Shown here piece by piece: positions 7,980-23,645 of a DNA stretch of 64,000 nt; within the stretch, counting starts at the first letter, position 1; every line of letters begins with the position of its first letter. The translations under genes were made by a program, and so were the position numbers. Source of the DNA: Hyphomicrobiales bacterium (GTDB lineage Bacteria; Pseudomonadota; Alphaproteobacteria; Rhizobiales; Phreatobacteraceae); contig JAFKKV010000011.1 of assembly GCA_017304475.1 (NCBI GenBank), positions 310,001 through 374,000 on the forward strand, read 5' to 3'. Under the pieces are notes generated by a model. It was not told where the DNA came from and did no database searches. It saw only the letters and a list, made by a program, of their open reading frames with translations.

Positions 7980-8528
7980 TCACAGGCTCCCGCGTAACAT
8001 CTTGGCGAGGCCGCCGAGGCCCCGGTGCAGGGCTACGCGCACCGCGCCCTCGCTCATCGACAGCGCATTGGCGGTCTCCGCGGTATTGTGGCCGTCGACG
8101 AACATGGCGCGGATCACCGCCTTCTGGCCGCCCGGCAGGTTCTCGGCGAGCTTGATCACGTCGCGTGTCGCGATCTCCGGTTCGTTCGACGGCGCCGAGA
8201 TCACCTCGGCCAGGGCATCGATATCGACCTCGCCGGTCGAGCCGCGGCGGCGCAGCGCGTCGATCAGCTTGTGCCGGAGGATCGCGCGGATCCAGGGCAC
8301 CAGCGGTTCGGTGGCGATCCAGCTGGTCCGCTTGGTATGAATGGCGATCAGCACTTCCTGCACGATATCCTCCGCTTCCGCGGTCGATCGACCGGCCCGT
8401 GCAAGGCCGCTCCGGGCGATCATCCGCAAGAATGGCGCAAGCTCGCGCAGCAGCCGCCCATAGGCGGCCTCGTCGCCGGCCAGGCCTGCGCGCATCAGCG
8501 CGCGCCACTCGTCGTCGCGATCTCTCAC
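7980..8528 (-). CDS. sigF: ECF sigma factor, SigF type
   Basis: A 182-residue sigma-70 family factor with only regions 2 and 4. Region 2 is visible in AEDIVQEVLIAIHTKR (about 52-67) and WIRAILRHKLIDALRRR; region 4 has NLPGGQKAVIRAMFVDGHNTAETANALSMSEGAVRVALHRGL (about 132-173), the DNA-binding helix pair for the -35 element. The GTG start is the only in-frame initiator giving the complete protein, though the ribosome site is poor. Together with NrsF it forms a membrane stress switch and probably drives its own promoter (8548-8573). Targets in other Alphaproteobacteria include sulfoxide reductase and DoxX/DUF2282-type proteins; none are nearby. Confidence 0.9.
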   Translation of the reverse strand: MRDRDDEWRALMRAGLAGDEAAYGRLLRELAPFLRMIARSGLARAGRSTAEAEDIVQEVLIAIHTKRTSWIATEPLVPWIRAILRHKLIDALRRRGSTGEVDIDALAEVISAPSNEPEIATRDVIKLAENLPGGQKAVIRAMFVDGHNTAETANALSMSEGAVRVALHRGLGGLAKMLRGSL

Positions 8529-8547
8529 CTCGGACCCATTGCCCTTC

Positions 8548-8573
8548 TTCGCGACTGAACGCCCAAACGTTAC
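8548..8573 (-). promoter_or_regulatory. ECF (SigF-type) promoter for sigF-nrsF
   Basis: On the minus strand GTAACG (8573-8568) is followed after exactly 16 nt by CGAA (8551-8548). As I recall it, the Caulobacter SigF consensus is GTAACC-N16-CGAA, so nine of ten fixed bases match with the right spacing. It sits about 20 bp ahead of the sigF start, which implies a very short leader and positive autoregulation. Confidence 0.65.
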
Positions 8574-8733
8574 GGCCGGTGCGGATGGAACGGTGCAGTG
8601 CCGCCGTGCCGCGGCGGCTTGGCCAGAGGTAGCACCGTTTCCTGGCGGCGCGAAGATGGCGATACGGCAAGCTTCCGGCGCGACGGGGCGGCGATGCGAG
8701 CCGGCGCCTCAGGCCGCGCCGGAACGAAATATG

Positions 8734-8762
8734 TTGACGTTTACGTAAACGTACGCTAGATC
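8734..8762 (+). promoter_or_regulatory. merR / beta-oxidation operon promoter with MerR-type palindrome
   Basis: TTGACG (8734-8739) and TAGATC (8757-8762) are spaced by 17 bp. A perfect 16-bp palindrome, ACGTTTACGTAAACGT (8737-8752), overlaps the -35 and fills most of the spacer. This is the normal position of a MerR-family operator, and the ACGTnnACGT core resembles sites I recall for the MerR-type regulator LiuR. The divergent SigF promoter lies about 160 bp to the left. Confidence 0.6.
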
Positions 8763-8815
8763 ACCGCCGATCGTGGCAGGACCCTGCCGCGCCTGACGAT
8801 CGAGGCCTTCGAAGG

Positions 8816-9331
8816 ATGACGCAAGCGCTGATCCTTGATGCCCAGGGACGCGGCTCGGCCGCAACCCTCGCCGATCTCGTGGCGGGGGCCGGCAACGGTT
8901 CGCCGGTCGCCACCAAGGATTTCCTGACCATCCGCGAGATGACCCGCGAATTCGGCGTCACCGCCAGGGCGCTGCGCTTCTATGAAGAGAAAGAGCTGGT
9001 CGCGCCGATACGCAGCGGCCAGGACCGGCTCTATTCGCGTCGCGACCGTGGCCGGCTCCGCCTGGTCCTGATGGGCAAATGCGTCGGCTTCTCGCTGGAA
9101 GAGGTCAAGGCCATGCTCGACCTCTACGACCTCGGCGACGGCGGCGTCACACAGATGAAGGTGGCGCGCGGCAAATATCGCGAGCAGGTCGCCCGGTTGC
9201 GCGGTCAGAAGCGCGATATCGACGCCGCCATCAACGAACTCGAGCGGGCCATTACGGTCATCGACCAGCGGCTCGCCGCCAAGAGCGCCACCGAGAACAC
9301 CGCCACGGGTACGACGCCCGCGGCCGACTGA
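8816..9331 (+). CDS. MerR family regulator of the beta-oxidation operon
   Basis: A 171-residue protein. After an unusual N-terminal stretch of about 35 residues comes the MerR DNA-binding domain, FLTIREMTREFGVTARALRFYEEKELVAPIR, with YSRRDRGRLRLVLMGKCVGFSLEEV as the second part, and then a C-terminal coiled-coil dimer helix (about 115-155). There are no clustered cysteines for metal binding, so an acyl-CoA or other organic ligand is more likely, as for LiuR. It stands 83 bp ahead of the acyl-CoA dehydrogenase genes in the same direction and below a palindrome-bearing promoter, so it probably controls itself and them. The exact start is uncertain. Confidence 0.85.
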   Translation: MTQALILDAQGRGSAATLADLVAGAGNGSPVATKDFLTIREMTREFGVTARALRFYEEKELVAPIRSGQDRLYSRRDRGRLRLVLMGKCVGFSLEEVKAMLDLYDLGDGGVTQMKVARGKYREQVARLRGQKRDIDAAINELERAITVIDQRLAAKSATENTATGTTPAAD

Positions 9332-9414
9332 CGTCATGCCGGCCGCCTCTGGGCCGGTCCAAGCCAATCCCCCGCACGGTGAAGAGCTGCGGGAGGTCTT
9401 GAGGGAGAAGAGCC

Positions 9415-11211
9415 ATGCCGGTCTACAAGGCCCCTGTCGAGGACACGCTGTTCGTTCTCTACGACGTGCTGAACATGGACAATTACGGCAACCTGCCGGG
9501 CTTCTCGGACGCGCCGCGCGATCTGGTCGAGGCCGTGATCAACGAGGGCGCCAAGCTCTGCGAAGAGGTGCTGCAGCCGCTCAATGTGGTCGGCGACACC
9601 GTCGGCTGCCATCGCAACGACGACGGCTCGGTCACCACCCCGCCGGGCTTCAAGGCGGCCTATGAGCAATATCGCGAGGGCGGCTGGCTGGCTTTGTCCG
9701 CCGATCCCGAATATGGCGGCCAGGGCCTGCCGGTCGTGATCAATGCGGTGATCGGCGAATATCTGTCGTCGTCCAACCTCGCCTGGGCGATGTATCCGGG
9801 CCTCACCCAGGGCGCCATGGCGGCCCTGCACGTCCATGCCAACGATGAGATCAAGCGCACCTATCTGCCGAAGATGGCCTCGGGCGCCTGGACCGGCACG
9901 ATGAACCTGACCGAGCCGCATTGCGGCACGGATCTCGGACTGCTGCGCACCAAGGCGGTGCCCCAGGGCGACGGTTCCTACAAGATTTCCGGCCAGAAGA
10001 TCTTCATCTCGGCCGGCGAGCACGACATGTCCGACAACATCGTGCACCTGGTACTCGCCCGCATCGAAGGCGCGCCGGCCGGCACCAAGGGCATCTCGCT
10101 GTTCGTCGTGCCGAAATTCCTGCCCGACGGCGCCGGTGAGCCGGGCGCCCGCAATCCCGTCTCCTGCGGCAAGATCGAGGAGAAGATGGGCATTCACGGC
10201 AATTCGACCTGCGTCATGAACTATGACGAGGCGACCGGCTGGCTGGTCGGCCAGGAGAACAAGGGCCTGCCGGCCATGTTCGTGATGATGAACGAGGCGC
10301 GGCTGTCGGTCGGCCTGCAGGGCCTGTCGCAGTCGGAAGTCGCCTATCAGAACGCCGTCACCTATGCCAAGGACCGCCTGCAGGGCCGTTCGCTGTCCGG
10401 CCCGAAGGCGCCCGACAAGCCGGCCGACCCGATCATCGTGCACCCGGATGTGCGCCGCACCTTGATGACCATGCGCGCCGTCAACGAGGCCGGCCGCGCC
10501 CTGGTGTTGTGGACCGCGCTGCAGGCCGACGTGCACCATCGCTCCGAGGATGCCGCCGAGCGGCAGAAGGCCGACGACCATATGGGTCTGATGACCCCGG
10601 TGGTCAAAGGCGTGCTGACCGATCTCGGCTTCGACAATGCCGTCAAGGCGCAGCAACTCTATGGCGGCCACGGCTATATCAACGAATGGGGCATGGCCCA
10701 GTTCGTCCGCGATGCCCGCATCACCATGATCTACGAGGGCGCCAACGGCATCCAGGCGCTCGACCTGGTCGGCCGCAAGCTGGGCGCCAATGGCGGCCGT
10801 GCGGTGATGAGCTTCTTCAACGAGGTCGGCACCTTCTGCGCGCAGAACAAGGACGATCCGGCGCTCGGCGCTTTCGTCGGCTCGCTGTCGAAGGGCCTGA
10901 AGGACCTGCAGGCCGCCACCATGTGGTTCATGCAGAACGCGCTCGCCAAGCCCGACAATGCCGGCGCCGGCTCGACGCCCTACATGCATCTCTTCGGCCT
11001 GGTCGCGATGGGTTATATGTGGGCGAGGATGGCCAAGGCCGCCAACCAGAAGCTCGCCGCGGGCGCCAATGGCGCGGAGGAGCGGATGAACGCCAAGCTC
11101 AGCGTCGCCCGCTTCTTCTTCGAGCAGATGATGCCCGAGAGCGGCGCGCATCTCGCCCGCATCACCGCCGGCGCCGATTCGATGATGGCGCTGTCGGCCG
11201 ACGCCTTCTGA
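9415..11211 (+). CDS. Acyl-CoA dehydrogenase with C-terminal extension (DmdC/AcdB-like)
   Basis: A 598-residue flavoenzyme, much longer than classical acyl-CoA dehydrogenases (about 380), as in the group with an extra C-terminal domain that includes 3-methylmercaptopropionyl-CoA dehydrogenase (DmdC). The core shows MNLTEPHCGTDLG for substrate/FAD binding, QLYGGHGYINEWGMAQFVRDARI, and IYEGANGIQ with Glu441 at the catalytic-base position. It would oxidise an acyl-CoA to the 2-enoyl-CoA, passing electrons to ETF. A GGGAGAAG ribosome site precedes the ATG. First structural gene after merR. True substrate range cannot be told; general fatty-acyl-CoA oxidation is more likely than DMSP breakdown because no other dmd gene is present. 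Confidence 0.9.
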   Translation: MPVYKAPVEDTLFVLYDVLNMDNYGNLPGFSDAPRDLVEAVINEGAKLCEEVLQPLNVVGDTVGCHRNDDGSVTTPPGFKAAYEQYREGGWLALSADPEYGGQGLPVVINAVIGEYLSSSNLAWAMYPGLTQGAMAALHVHANDEIKRTYLPKMASGAWTGTMNLTEPHCGTDLGLLRTKAVPQGDGSYKISGQKIFISAGEHDMSDNIVHLVLARIEGAPAGTKGISLFVVPKFLPDGAGEPGARNPVSCGKIEEKMGIHGNSTCVMNYDEATGWLVGQENKGLPAMFVMMNEARLSVGLQGLSQSEVAYQNAVTYAKDRLQGRSLSGPKAPDKPADPIIVHPDVRRTLMTMRAVNEAGRALVLWTALQADVHHRSEDAAERQKADDHMGLMTPVVKGVLTDLGFDNAVKAQQLYGGHGYINEWGMAQFVRDARITMIYEGANGIQALDLVGRKLGANGGRAVMSFFNEVGTFCAQNKDDPALGAFVGSLSKGLKDLQAATMWFMQNALAKPDNAGAGSTPYMHLFGLVAMGYMWARMAKAANQKLAAGANGAEERMNAKLSVARFFFEQMMPESGAHLARITAGADSMMALSADAF

Positions 11212-11316
11212 AGCCTGCGATCGGAGGGCTCGCCTGGAGCGGCGGGCTCTCCCAAAAGACCAATGGAGGCCGTCGCTCATTCGATGGTGTAACAGCACTT
11301 CGAATTGCGACGGTCG

Positions 11317-11345
11317 CTTGAAAAAAGCCCGTCCCTTGAAAAAAG
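11317..11345 (+). repeat. Short direct repeat in the acyl-CoA dehydrogenase gene gap
   Basis: CTTGAAAAAAG occurs at 11317-11327 and again at 11335-11345, an 18-bp period, just ahead of the GGGGAG ribosome site of the next gene. The surrounding 151-bp gap is less GC-rich than the genes. Confidence 0.6.
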
Positions 11346-11362
11346 TCCTGGGGAGTTTCTCG

Positions 11363-12520
11363 ATGAGCGCGCTCAACCTGCCCAAACCCGCCTGGCACTC
11401 CGAGGAGCATCAGATGCTCGCGGACAGCGCCAAGGCTTTCCTCGCCAGGGAATTCGTGCCGAATATCGACCGCTGGACCGAGGCCGGCGTGATGGACCGC
11501 GACGCCTGGACCAAGGCGGGCGAGGCGGGCCTGCTGTCGGCCTCGATTCCCGAGGAATATGGCGGGGCCGGCGGCAATTACAGCCATGAGGCGATCATCG
11601 CCCACGAGATCGGCCTGGCCGGTGCCGACAGCTGGGGCTGGGCGATCCATGGCCCGATCGTCGCGCCCTATATTTTCCATTACGGCACCCACGAGCAGAA
11701 GAAGCATTGGCTGACCCGGATGGCGACCGGCGAACTGGTCGCGGCGCTCGCCATGACCGAGCCGGGTGCCGGCTCCGACGTCCAGGGCATCCGCACCAAG
11801 GCCGAGCGCTCGGGCAATGGCTGGGTGCTGAACGGCTCGAAGACCTTCATCACCAATGGTCAGCACGCGAACATGATCGTGGTGGCGGCCAAGACCGATC
11901 CGAGCCAGGGCGCCAAGGGCGTCTCGCTGTTCGTGGTCGAGACCGACAATGCGCCGGGCTTCCGCCGCGGCCGCAAGCTGAAGAAGCTCGGCCTCGACTG
12001 GGCCGATACCTCGGAACTGTTCTTCGACGACATGAAGCTGCCGGCGGAAGCGCTGCTCGGCTCGGAGCCGAACCAGGGATTCTACCAGATGATGCAGTCG
12101 CTGCCGCAGGAGCGCCTGACCATTGCCGGCGGCGCGGTCGCCATGATCGAGCGGGCGCTGACCCTGACCATCGACTACGTCAAGGAGCGCAAGGCCTTCG
12201 GCAAGCGCATCCTCGACTTCCAGAACACTCAGTTCGAGCTGGCCGACATGAAGACCCAGGCGACCATGGCCAAGGTCTTCTACGAGTACTGCGTCGGCCT
12301 GCACATCGAAGGCAAGTGCGACACCGCCATGGCCTCCATGGCGAAATACAAGCTCTCCGACCTGCAGAACACCATTGTCGACCGCTGCCTCCAGCTGTTC
12401 GGCGGCTACGGCTTCATGGACGAATATCCGATCTCTCGCATGTACCGCGACGCGCGCATCCAGCGCATCTACGGCGGCACCAACGAGATCATGAAGCTCT
12501 TGATTTCGCGCACGCTCTGA
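11363..12520 (+). CDS. Acyl-CoA dehydrogenase, long-chain (LCAD-like) type
   Basis: A 385-residue flavoprotein. Motifs include MTEPGAGSDVQGIRTKAE (FAD/substrate), SLPQERLTIAGGA with Glu250, and the end block YGFMDEYPISRMYRDARIQRIYGGTNEIMK. The usual catalytic Glu of medium-chain enzymes is Gly here (YGGTN), while Glu250 fits the alternative base of long-chain and isovaleryl enzymes; human LCAD has the same pattern as I recall it. The start is the ATG with GGGGAG upstream; an in-frame ATG 15 codons earlier lies within the AAAAAA repeats and has no ribosome site. Middle gene of the beta-oxidation operon. Confidence 0.92.
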   Translation: MSALNLPKPAWHSEEHQMLADSAKAFLAREFVPNIDRWTEAGVMDRDAWTKAGEAGLLSASIPEEYGGAGGNYSHEAIIAHEIGLAGADSWGWAIHGPIVAPYIFHYGTHEQKKHWLTRMATGELVAALAMTEPGAGSDVQGIRTKAERSGNGWVLNGSKTFITNGQHANMIVVAAKTDPSQGAKGVSLFVVETDNAPGFRRGRKLKKLGLDWADTSELFFDDMKLPAEALLGSEPNQGFYQMMQSLPQERLTIAGGAVAMIERALTLTIDYVKERKAFGKRILDFQNTQFELADMKTQATMAKVFYEYCVGLHIEGKCDTAMASMAKYKLSDLQNTIVDRCLQLFGGYGFMDEYPISRMYRDARIQRIYGGTNEIMKLLISRTL

Positions 12521-12563
12521 GGCGTTGCGCGCCTGAAGGTTCGATACGGGAAAGGAACCCGCC

Positions 12564-13775
<1,212 letters not shown>

Positions 13776-13790
13776 GAGGAGATTGAGACC

Positions 13791-15998
13791 ATGGACCTCA
13801 AGAATTTCACCTGGTCGGTCGACGCCGACGGCATCGCGCTCCTCACCTGGGACATGAAGGACAAGTCGATGAATGTCATCGACGAGTCGGTCGGCCAGGA
13901 CCTCAACGCCGCCATCGACGCCGTGGTCGCCGACCCTGCGATCAAGGGCTGCGTCATCACCTCGGGCAAGGATACGTTTTCGGCCGGCGCCGACCTCACC
14001 ATGCTCGAGCGCTCGGGCAAGGCCTATGCGGCCAATGTGAAGGCCAAGGGCGAAGAGGCGGCCATGGTCGCTTTCTTCGAGGACAGCCGCTCGCTGTCGC
14101 TGATCCTGCGCAAGCTGGAAACCTGCGGCAAACCCTTTGTCGCGGCGATCAACGGCATGTGCCTCGGCGGCGCCTTCGAGATCGCGCTGGCGAGCCATGC
14201 CCGCATCGCCTCCGACAATCCGAAGCTGCGCGTCGGCCTGCCCGAAGTGAAGGTCGGCCTGTTCCCGGGCGCCGGCGGCACCCAGCGCGTGCCGCGCATG
14301 ACCGCGACCCAGGACGCCCTGCAGATGCTGCTGAAGGGCGACCAACTGAAGGCCGACCGGGCCAAAGCCATGGGCCTGATCGACGATGTCGTGCCCGCCG
14401 CCACCCTGGTCGAGGCCGCCAAGGCCCGGCTGAAGGCCGGCGTCGACCCGCAGAAGCCCTGGGACAAGCCCAAGTTCCGCCTGCCCTCCGGCCCGGTCTA
14501 TTCGGCCGCGGGCATGATGACCTGGCCGCCGGCCAACGCCATCTACCGGCGCGAGACCTATGACAATTTCCCCGGCGCCCGCGCCATCATGCAGGTGGTC
14601 TATGAAGGCCTGCAGGTGCCGATGGACACGGCATTGCGCATCGAATCGCGGCACTTCGCCCATGTCCTGCGCTCGCCGCAGGCCCAGGCGATGATCCGCT
14701 CGCTGTTCGTCTCGATGGGCGCGCTCGGCAAAGGCCTGCGCCGGCCGCAAGGCGTACCGCCGGCCAAGCTCGGCACGGTCGGCGTGCTCGGAGCCGGCTT
14801 CATGGGCGCCAGCATCGCCTATGTCACGGCGCTTGCCGGCATGGACGTCATCCTGCTCGACCGCGACATGGAAAGCGCCGAGAAGGGCAAGGCCCATTCG
14901 CACAAGCTGGTCACCGACCAGATCAACAAGGGCCGCTCGACCTCGGCCGCGCGCGATGCGCTGCTCGCCAAGATCAAGCCGACCGCCGACTATGCCGATC
15001 TCGCCGGCTGCGACCTGATCGTCGAGGCGGTGTTCGAGGATCCCGCGGTCAAGGCAGACGTGATCAAGAAGGCCGAAGCCGCGATCCGTCCGGACTGCAT
15101 CTTCGCCTCCAACACCTCGACCTTGCCGATCACCGGGCTCGCCAAGAACTCGGTCCGCCCGGACCAGTTCATCGGCATCCACTTCTTCTCGCCAGTCGAC
15201 AAGATGATGCTGGTCGAGACGATCATGGCCGAGAAGACCGGCGACCGGGCGCTCGCCACCGCCCTCGACTACGTCAAGGCGATCAAGAAGACGCCGATCG
15301 TGGTCAACGACACCCGCGGCTTCTACGTCAATCGCTGCGTCGGCAACTATATCAAGGAGGCCCACCTCCTGCTGATGGAAGGCGTGCCGCCCGCCATGAT
15401 CGACAATCTCGCCAAGCAGGCGGGCATGCCGGTCGGGCCGCTCACCCTCAATGACGAGGTCGCCATCGATCTCGGCCTGAAGATCCTCAAGGCCACCAAG
15501 ATCCAGGTTGGCGCGCAGGCGGTCGACCCGAGCCAAGAAAAGCTCCTGACCTTCCTGGTCGAGAGCCAGGGCCGCGTCGGCAAGAAGGCCAAGAAGGGCT
15601 TCTACGACTATCCCGATACCGGCAAGAAGAGCATCTGGCCGGGCCTGAAGGAGTTCGTCGGCAAGCAGATCGCGCCGGAGGATGTCGACCGCCAGGAGGT
15701 CATCGATCGGCTGCTGGTGACCACCGCGCTGGAAGCCGCGCGCTGCGTCGAGGAAGGCGTGGTCACCGATCCGCGCGAGGCCGATGTCGGTTCCATCCTC
15801 GGTTTCGGCTTCGCGCCGTGGTCGGGCGGCACCCTGTCCTATATCGACATGACCGGCACCAAGGCCTTCGTCGCCAAATGCGACGCGCTCGCCGCCAAGT
15901 TCGGCGACCGTTTCGCGCCCAACAAGCTCCTGCGCGAGATGGCGGCGAGCGGCGAGACCTTCTATGGCCGCATGGCGCAGAAGAAGGCCGCGGCCTGA
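13791..15998 (+). CDS. Enoyl-CoA hydratase/3-hydroxyacyl-CoA dehydrogenase (FadJ/FadB-like)
   Basis: A 735-residue two-domain enzyme. Residues 1 to about 200 are a crotonase domain ([18 protein letters not shown] and [17 protein letters not shown] hold the two catalytic Glu). From about 320 is the NAD-binding domain with [15 protein letters not shown], then SNTSTLPI and [12 protein letters not shown] with the catalytic His, and two C-terminal HAD helical repeats. It performs hydration and NAD-dependent oxidation, steps two and three of beta-oxidation. The ribosome site is GAGAGGAGA. Last gene of the operon; a strong terminator follows within 30 bp. Confidence 0.94.
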   Translation: MDLKNFTWSVDADGIALLTWDMKDKSMNVIDESVGQDLNAAIDAVVADPAIKGCVITSGKDTFSAGADLTMLERSGKAYAANVKAKGEEAAMVAFFEDSRSLSLILRKLETCGKPFVAAINGMCLGGAFEIALASHARIASDNPKLRVGLPEVKVGLFPGAGGTQRVPRMTATQDALQMLLKGDQLKADRAKAMGLIDDVVPAATLVEAAKARLKAGVDPQKPWDKPKFRLPSGPVYSAAGMMTWPPANAIYRRETYDNFPGARAIMQVVYEGLQVPMDTALRIESRHFAHVLRSPQAQAMIRSLFVSMGALGKGLRRPQGVPPAKLGTVGVLGAGFMGASIAYVTALAGMDVILLDRDMESAEKGKAHSHKLVTDQINKGRSTSAARDALLAKIKPTADYADLAGCDLIVEAVFEDPAVKADVIKKAEAAIRPDCIFASNTSTLPITGLAKNSVRPDQFIGIHFFSPVDKMMLVETIMAEKTGDRALATALDYVKAIKKTPIVVNDTRGFYVNRCVGNYIKEAHLLLMEGVPPAMIDNLAKQAGMPVGPLTLNDEVAIDLGLKILKATKIQVGAQAVDPSQEKLLTFLVESQGRVGKKAKKGFYDYPDTGKKSIWPGLKEFVGKQIAPEDVDRQEVIDRLLVTTALEAARCVEEGVVTDPREADVGSILGFGFAPWSGGTLSYIDMTGTKAFVAKCDALAAKFGDRFAPNKLLREMAASGETFYGRMAQKKAAA

Positions 15999-16027
15999 GG
16001 CCGGGGTTTTCAGTCAGGCATTGAAAG

Positions 16028-16056
16028 CGGGCGGCCTTGGGGCCGCCCGTTTTTTT
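16028..16056 (+). terminator. Intrinsic terminator of the beta-oxidation operon
   Basis: A perfect 9-bp GC stem (CGGGCGGCC with GGCCGCCCG), loop TTGG, is followed directly by seven T residues. It begins 30 bp after the FadJ-like stop and is the clearest plus-strand terminator in the first half of the window. Confidence 0.92.
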
Positions 16057-16322
16057 GGACACACCGACGTCGCCGAGGCCGCGGGCGCCGTTCGGCTCTG
16101 GCTGCGCGCCCAGCCGGCCATCTGCTCGATTGGCGCATTCTTGGCCGTCGGTTGCGAGGCCGAGCAGCTCCGCCGCGTCGAACCCCCAGATAATATCGAT
16201 TGTAGGTGGACGGGATCGCCAGAAAGCGGCAGTCTCGCGCGCCGTCGAGATGAGGGCGCGTGCTCCGGCACGGGTTTTTTTCGAAATGGCCGGACGGCGG
16301 CCGACTGCGGGGGAGCAAAGGC
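16057..16322. other. Gap upstream of the RND efflux genes
   Basis: About 266 bp without a convincing gene. It holds the GGGGGAG ribosome site of the RND gene at its end. A run of seven T at about 16275 has no stem beside it. An AT-rich patch (GATAATATCGAT, near 16190) could be part of a promoter, but I see no good -35 with it. Confidence 0.4.
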
Positions 16323-19509
<3,187 letters not shown>

Positions 19510-19523
<14 letters not shown>

Positions 19524-20694
19524 CATGCCGGATGGTGCCGGTGCCCCGGTCGAGGCCGCCACGCCGGTCCTCTCGCGGCGGATGTTGCGCTTTTCCGCCC
19601 TGCTGATCGCGGGATTGGCGGCCGCGGTCGTCGGGCTCGGCATCAACACCCGCAAGACGGCCGATGCACGCCTGAACGCCTGGACCGAGAGCCAGGCGGT
19701 TCCCTATGTCTCGGTGATTGCGCCCGACGCAAAGGCGCGCCGCATCTCGATCGATCTGCCGGGACGGCTGGAGGCCTATGCGCAGGCGCAGCTCTTCGCC
19801 CGCGTCAGCGGCTATCTGAAGGACCGGCATGTCGACATGGGAGCGTCCGTGAAGGCAGGGCAGCTGCTGGCCGAGATCGATGCCCCCGATCTCGACCAGC
19901 AGATCATGCAGGCGGTTGCCGATCTCGCCAGCGCCGAGGCCAATGTCGAGCTCGCCCGCACCACGCTGGAGCGCGCGCAGTCGCTGATCCGGTCCGGCGC
20001 CGTCGCGCAGCAGACCCTCGAGCAGCGGCAAGCCGAGTTCTCCAACCGGCGAGGCCTGGTGCGCTCGGCCCAGGCCAATCTCGATCGCCTGCGCGTGCTG
20101 GAAAAGTATAAGCAGATCACCGCTCCGTTCGACGGCATCGTCACGGCGCGTGCCACCGATGTCGGCGCGCTCATCAATGCCGGTTCCGGCGCGGGCCCGG
20201 CGCTGTTCGTCCTCTCCGACACCTCGAAGCTGCGGGTCTATGTGAACGTGCCGCAGAACTATGTCCCCAGCATCCAGATCGGCACCAAGGCCGAGATCAG
20301 GATGCCGGAATATCCGGGGCGCACCTTCGCGGCGACCGTCGAGGCCTCCAGCCAGTCCGTCGACGGCGCCTCCGGCACCACCCGCATGCAGCTCGTCGTC
20401 GAGAACCCGCGCAACGAGCTGATGACCGGCGCCTTCGCCAATGTGCGGCTCATCCTGCCGCAGCCCGAAACGACGCTTTCGGTTCCGGCGAGCGCCCTGA
20501 TCTTCGGCCAGGATGGTTTGCGCATCGCCGTCGTCGGGGCCGACGAGCGCGTCAGCCTGAAGCCGGTCACCATTGCCCGCGACCATGGCCGGGAGGTGGA
20601 GATCGGATCGGGCATCGCCGCCGGTGATCGCGTGGTCGACAGCCCGCCGGACGGGATCGCCGAGGGCGACAAGGTGCGCCTGGTCCGGCAATAG
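19510..20694 (+). CDS. RND efflux periplasmic adaptor (membrane fusion protein)
   Basis: A 394-residue adaptor. A membrane anchor lies at about residues 24-45 (RFSALLIAGLAAAVVGLGI). Next come the split barrel/lipoyl domain (GRLEAYAQAQLFARVSGYLKD; ASVKAGQLLAEIDAPDLD), a helical hairpin (about 140-200), the returning lipoyl half with ITAPFDGIVTARATDVGALI, and the beta-barrel domain. The ATG has GGAGG 5 nt upstream and lies inside the end of the permease gene, so the two are translationally linked. Permease-first order is the reverse of the common acrAB layout. Confidence 0.92.
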
Positions 20695-21093
20695 CAAGGA
20701 TGAGGGCGCGAGCCGGCGGAACGGCTTGCGGCACTCGGCGTGCCGCCTCCCCACGGTTTTGTTCGGCCGCCGCGGACCCTGGTCGCGTCGGCCCGCTCGC
20801 GAGGCGGTCCGACGCCCTTAACCATGGGAAAGCGCTGAGCAGGGTCGCCGCCGGGCGGCATCGGCCGAGTTGTCCACGTCCCGCGACCTTTGGCGCAGTG
20901 CCTCATGCGCCTGATGGCGTTGCACAGGCGAAATACGTGTGCTAACGGACACGCGACTTCGGGGGGCAGGCGCGTCAGTGCATTCTCTCCAGGTATCAAT
21001 TCCCCAGTCGAGCCAAGGGTTTGCGGCTGTCACACGCGAGTGCGGCCGAAGGTCTGAACGAAATGGCTCGACGCCGAGCGCGAGAGACACGCG
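20695..21093. other. 399-bp gap before the ATP synthase operon
   Basis: No convincing gene. A GC stem-loop (GCGGCAC, loop TCGGC, GTGCCGC, 20728-20746) follows the adaptor gene but has no T-run, so it is at best a weak terminator. A possible atp promoter is TTGCAC (20920-20925) with CTAACG 16 bp later (20942-20947). This leaves a leader of about 140 nt before atpH. Confidence 0.4.
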
Positions 21094-23180
<2,087 letters not shown>

Positions 23181-23192
23181 TCCCAGGGGCCC

Positions 23193-23645
23193 ATGAGCTA
23201 CATCACCAACAGTCTGGGACCTGGCGAGACGATCGTGCACGAAGCCACGATCCATTGGATCGCCTATTTCTGGCCGGGGGTGACGGTGCTCGCGGGCCTC
23301 GGCGCCACCATTCTGCTGCCGCCCTACGGGGCGGTGGTCCTGGCGCTGGGAGCCATCTGGCTGCTCGGCGCCTGGATCCTGACCCGCTCGACGGAGCTGG
23401 CGGTGACCTCGCGCAAGGTGGTGGCGAAATGGGGCCTGATCGCCCGGTCCACCATCGAACAGCGGCTCGAGAAGGTCGATTCGATTTCGGTCGATCAGAC
23501 CTTCTGGGGCCGCATCCTGAATTTCGGGCACGTGACGATTCACGGCACGGGCATCAATGCCACGCCCATCAAAAGAATTGCTGATCCGCTGACCTTCCGC
23601 CGCAAGGTGGAGCAGGCCATCGAAGCCAGAAGGGACGTCGGCTGA
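23193..23645 (+). CDS. Bacterial PH-domain (YdbS/bPH2-type) membrane protein inside the atp operon
   Basis: A 150-residue protein. Two close hydrophobic helices (about residues 20-40 and 44-63) are followed by a PH-like beta domain: [52 protein letters not shown] is the typical bPH2 pattern (in pieces: [29 protein letters not shown]). Function of these proteins is poorly known; some are thought to act at membranes. It lies 12 bp after atpA and its stop overlaps the atpG start by one base, so it is translated with the ATP synthase. Such an insertion is not part of the standard atpHAGDC order. Confidence 0.85.
   Translation: MSYITNSLGPGETIVHEATIHWIAYFWPGVTVLAGLGATILLPPYGAVVLALGAIWLLGAWILTRSTELAVTSRKVVAKWGLIARSTIEQRLEKVDSISVDQTFWGRILNFGHVTIHGTGINATPIKRIADPLTFRRKVEQAIEARRDVG

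Noticed and set aside
16270..16282. T-run as a terminator before the RND gene
   Set aside because: No stem lies beside the T-run and there is no gene just upstream to terminate.
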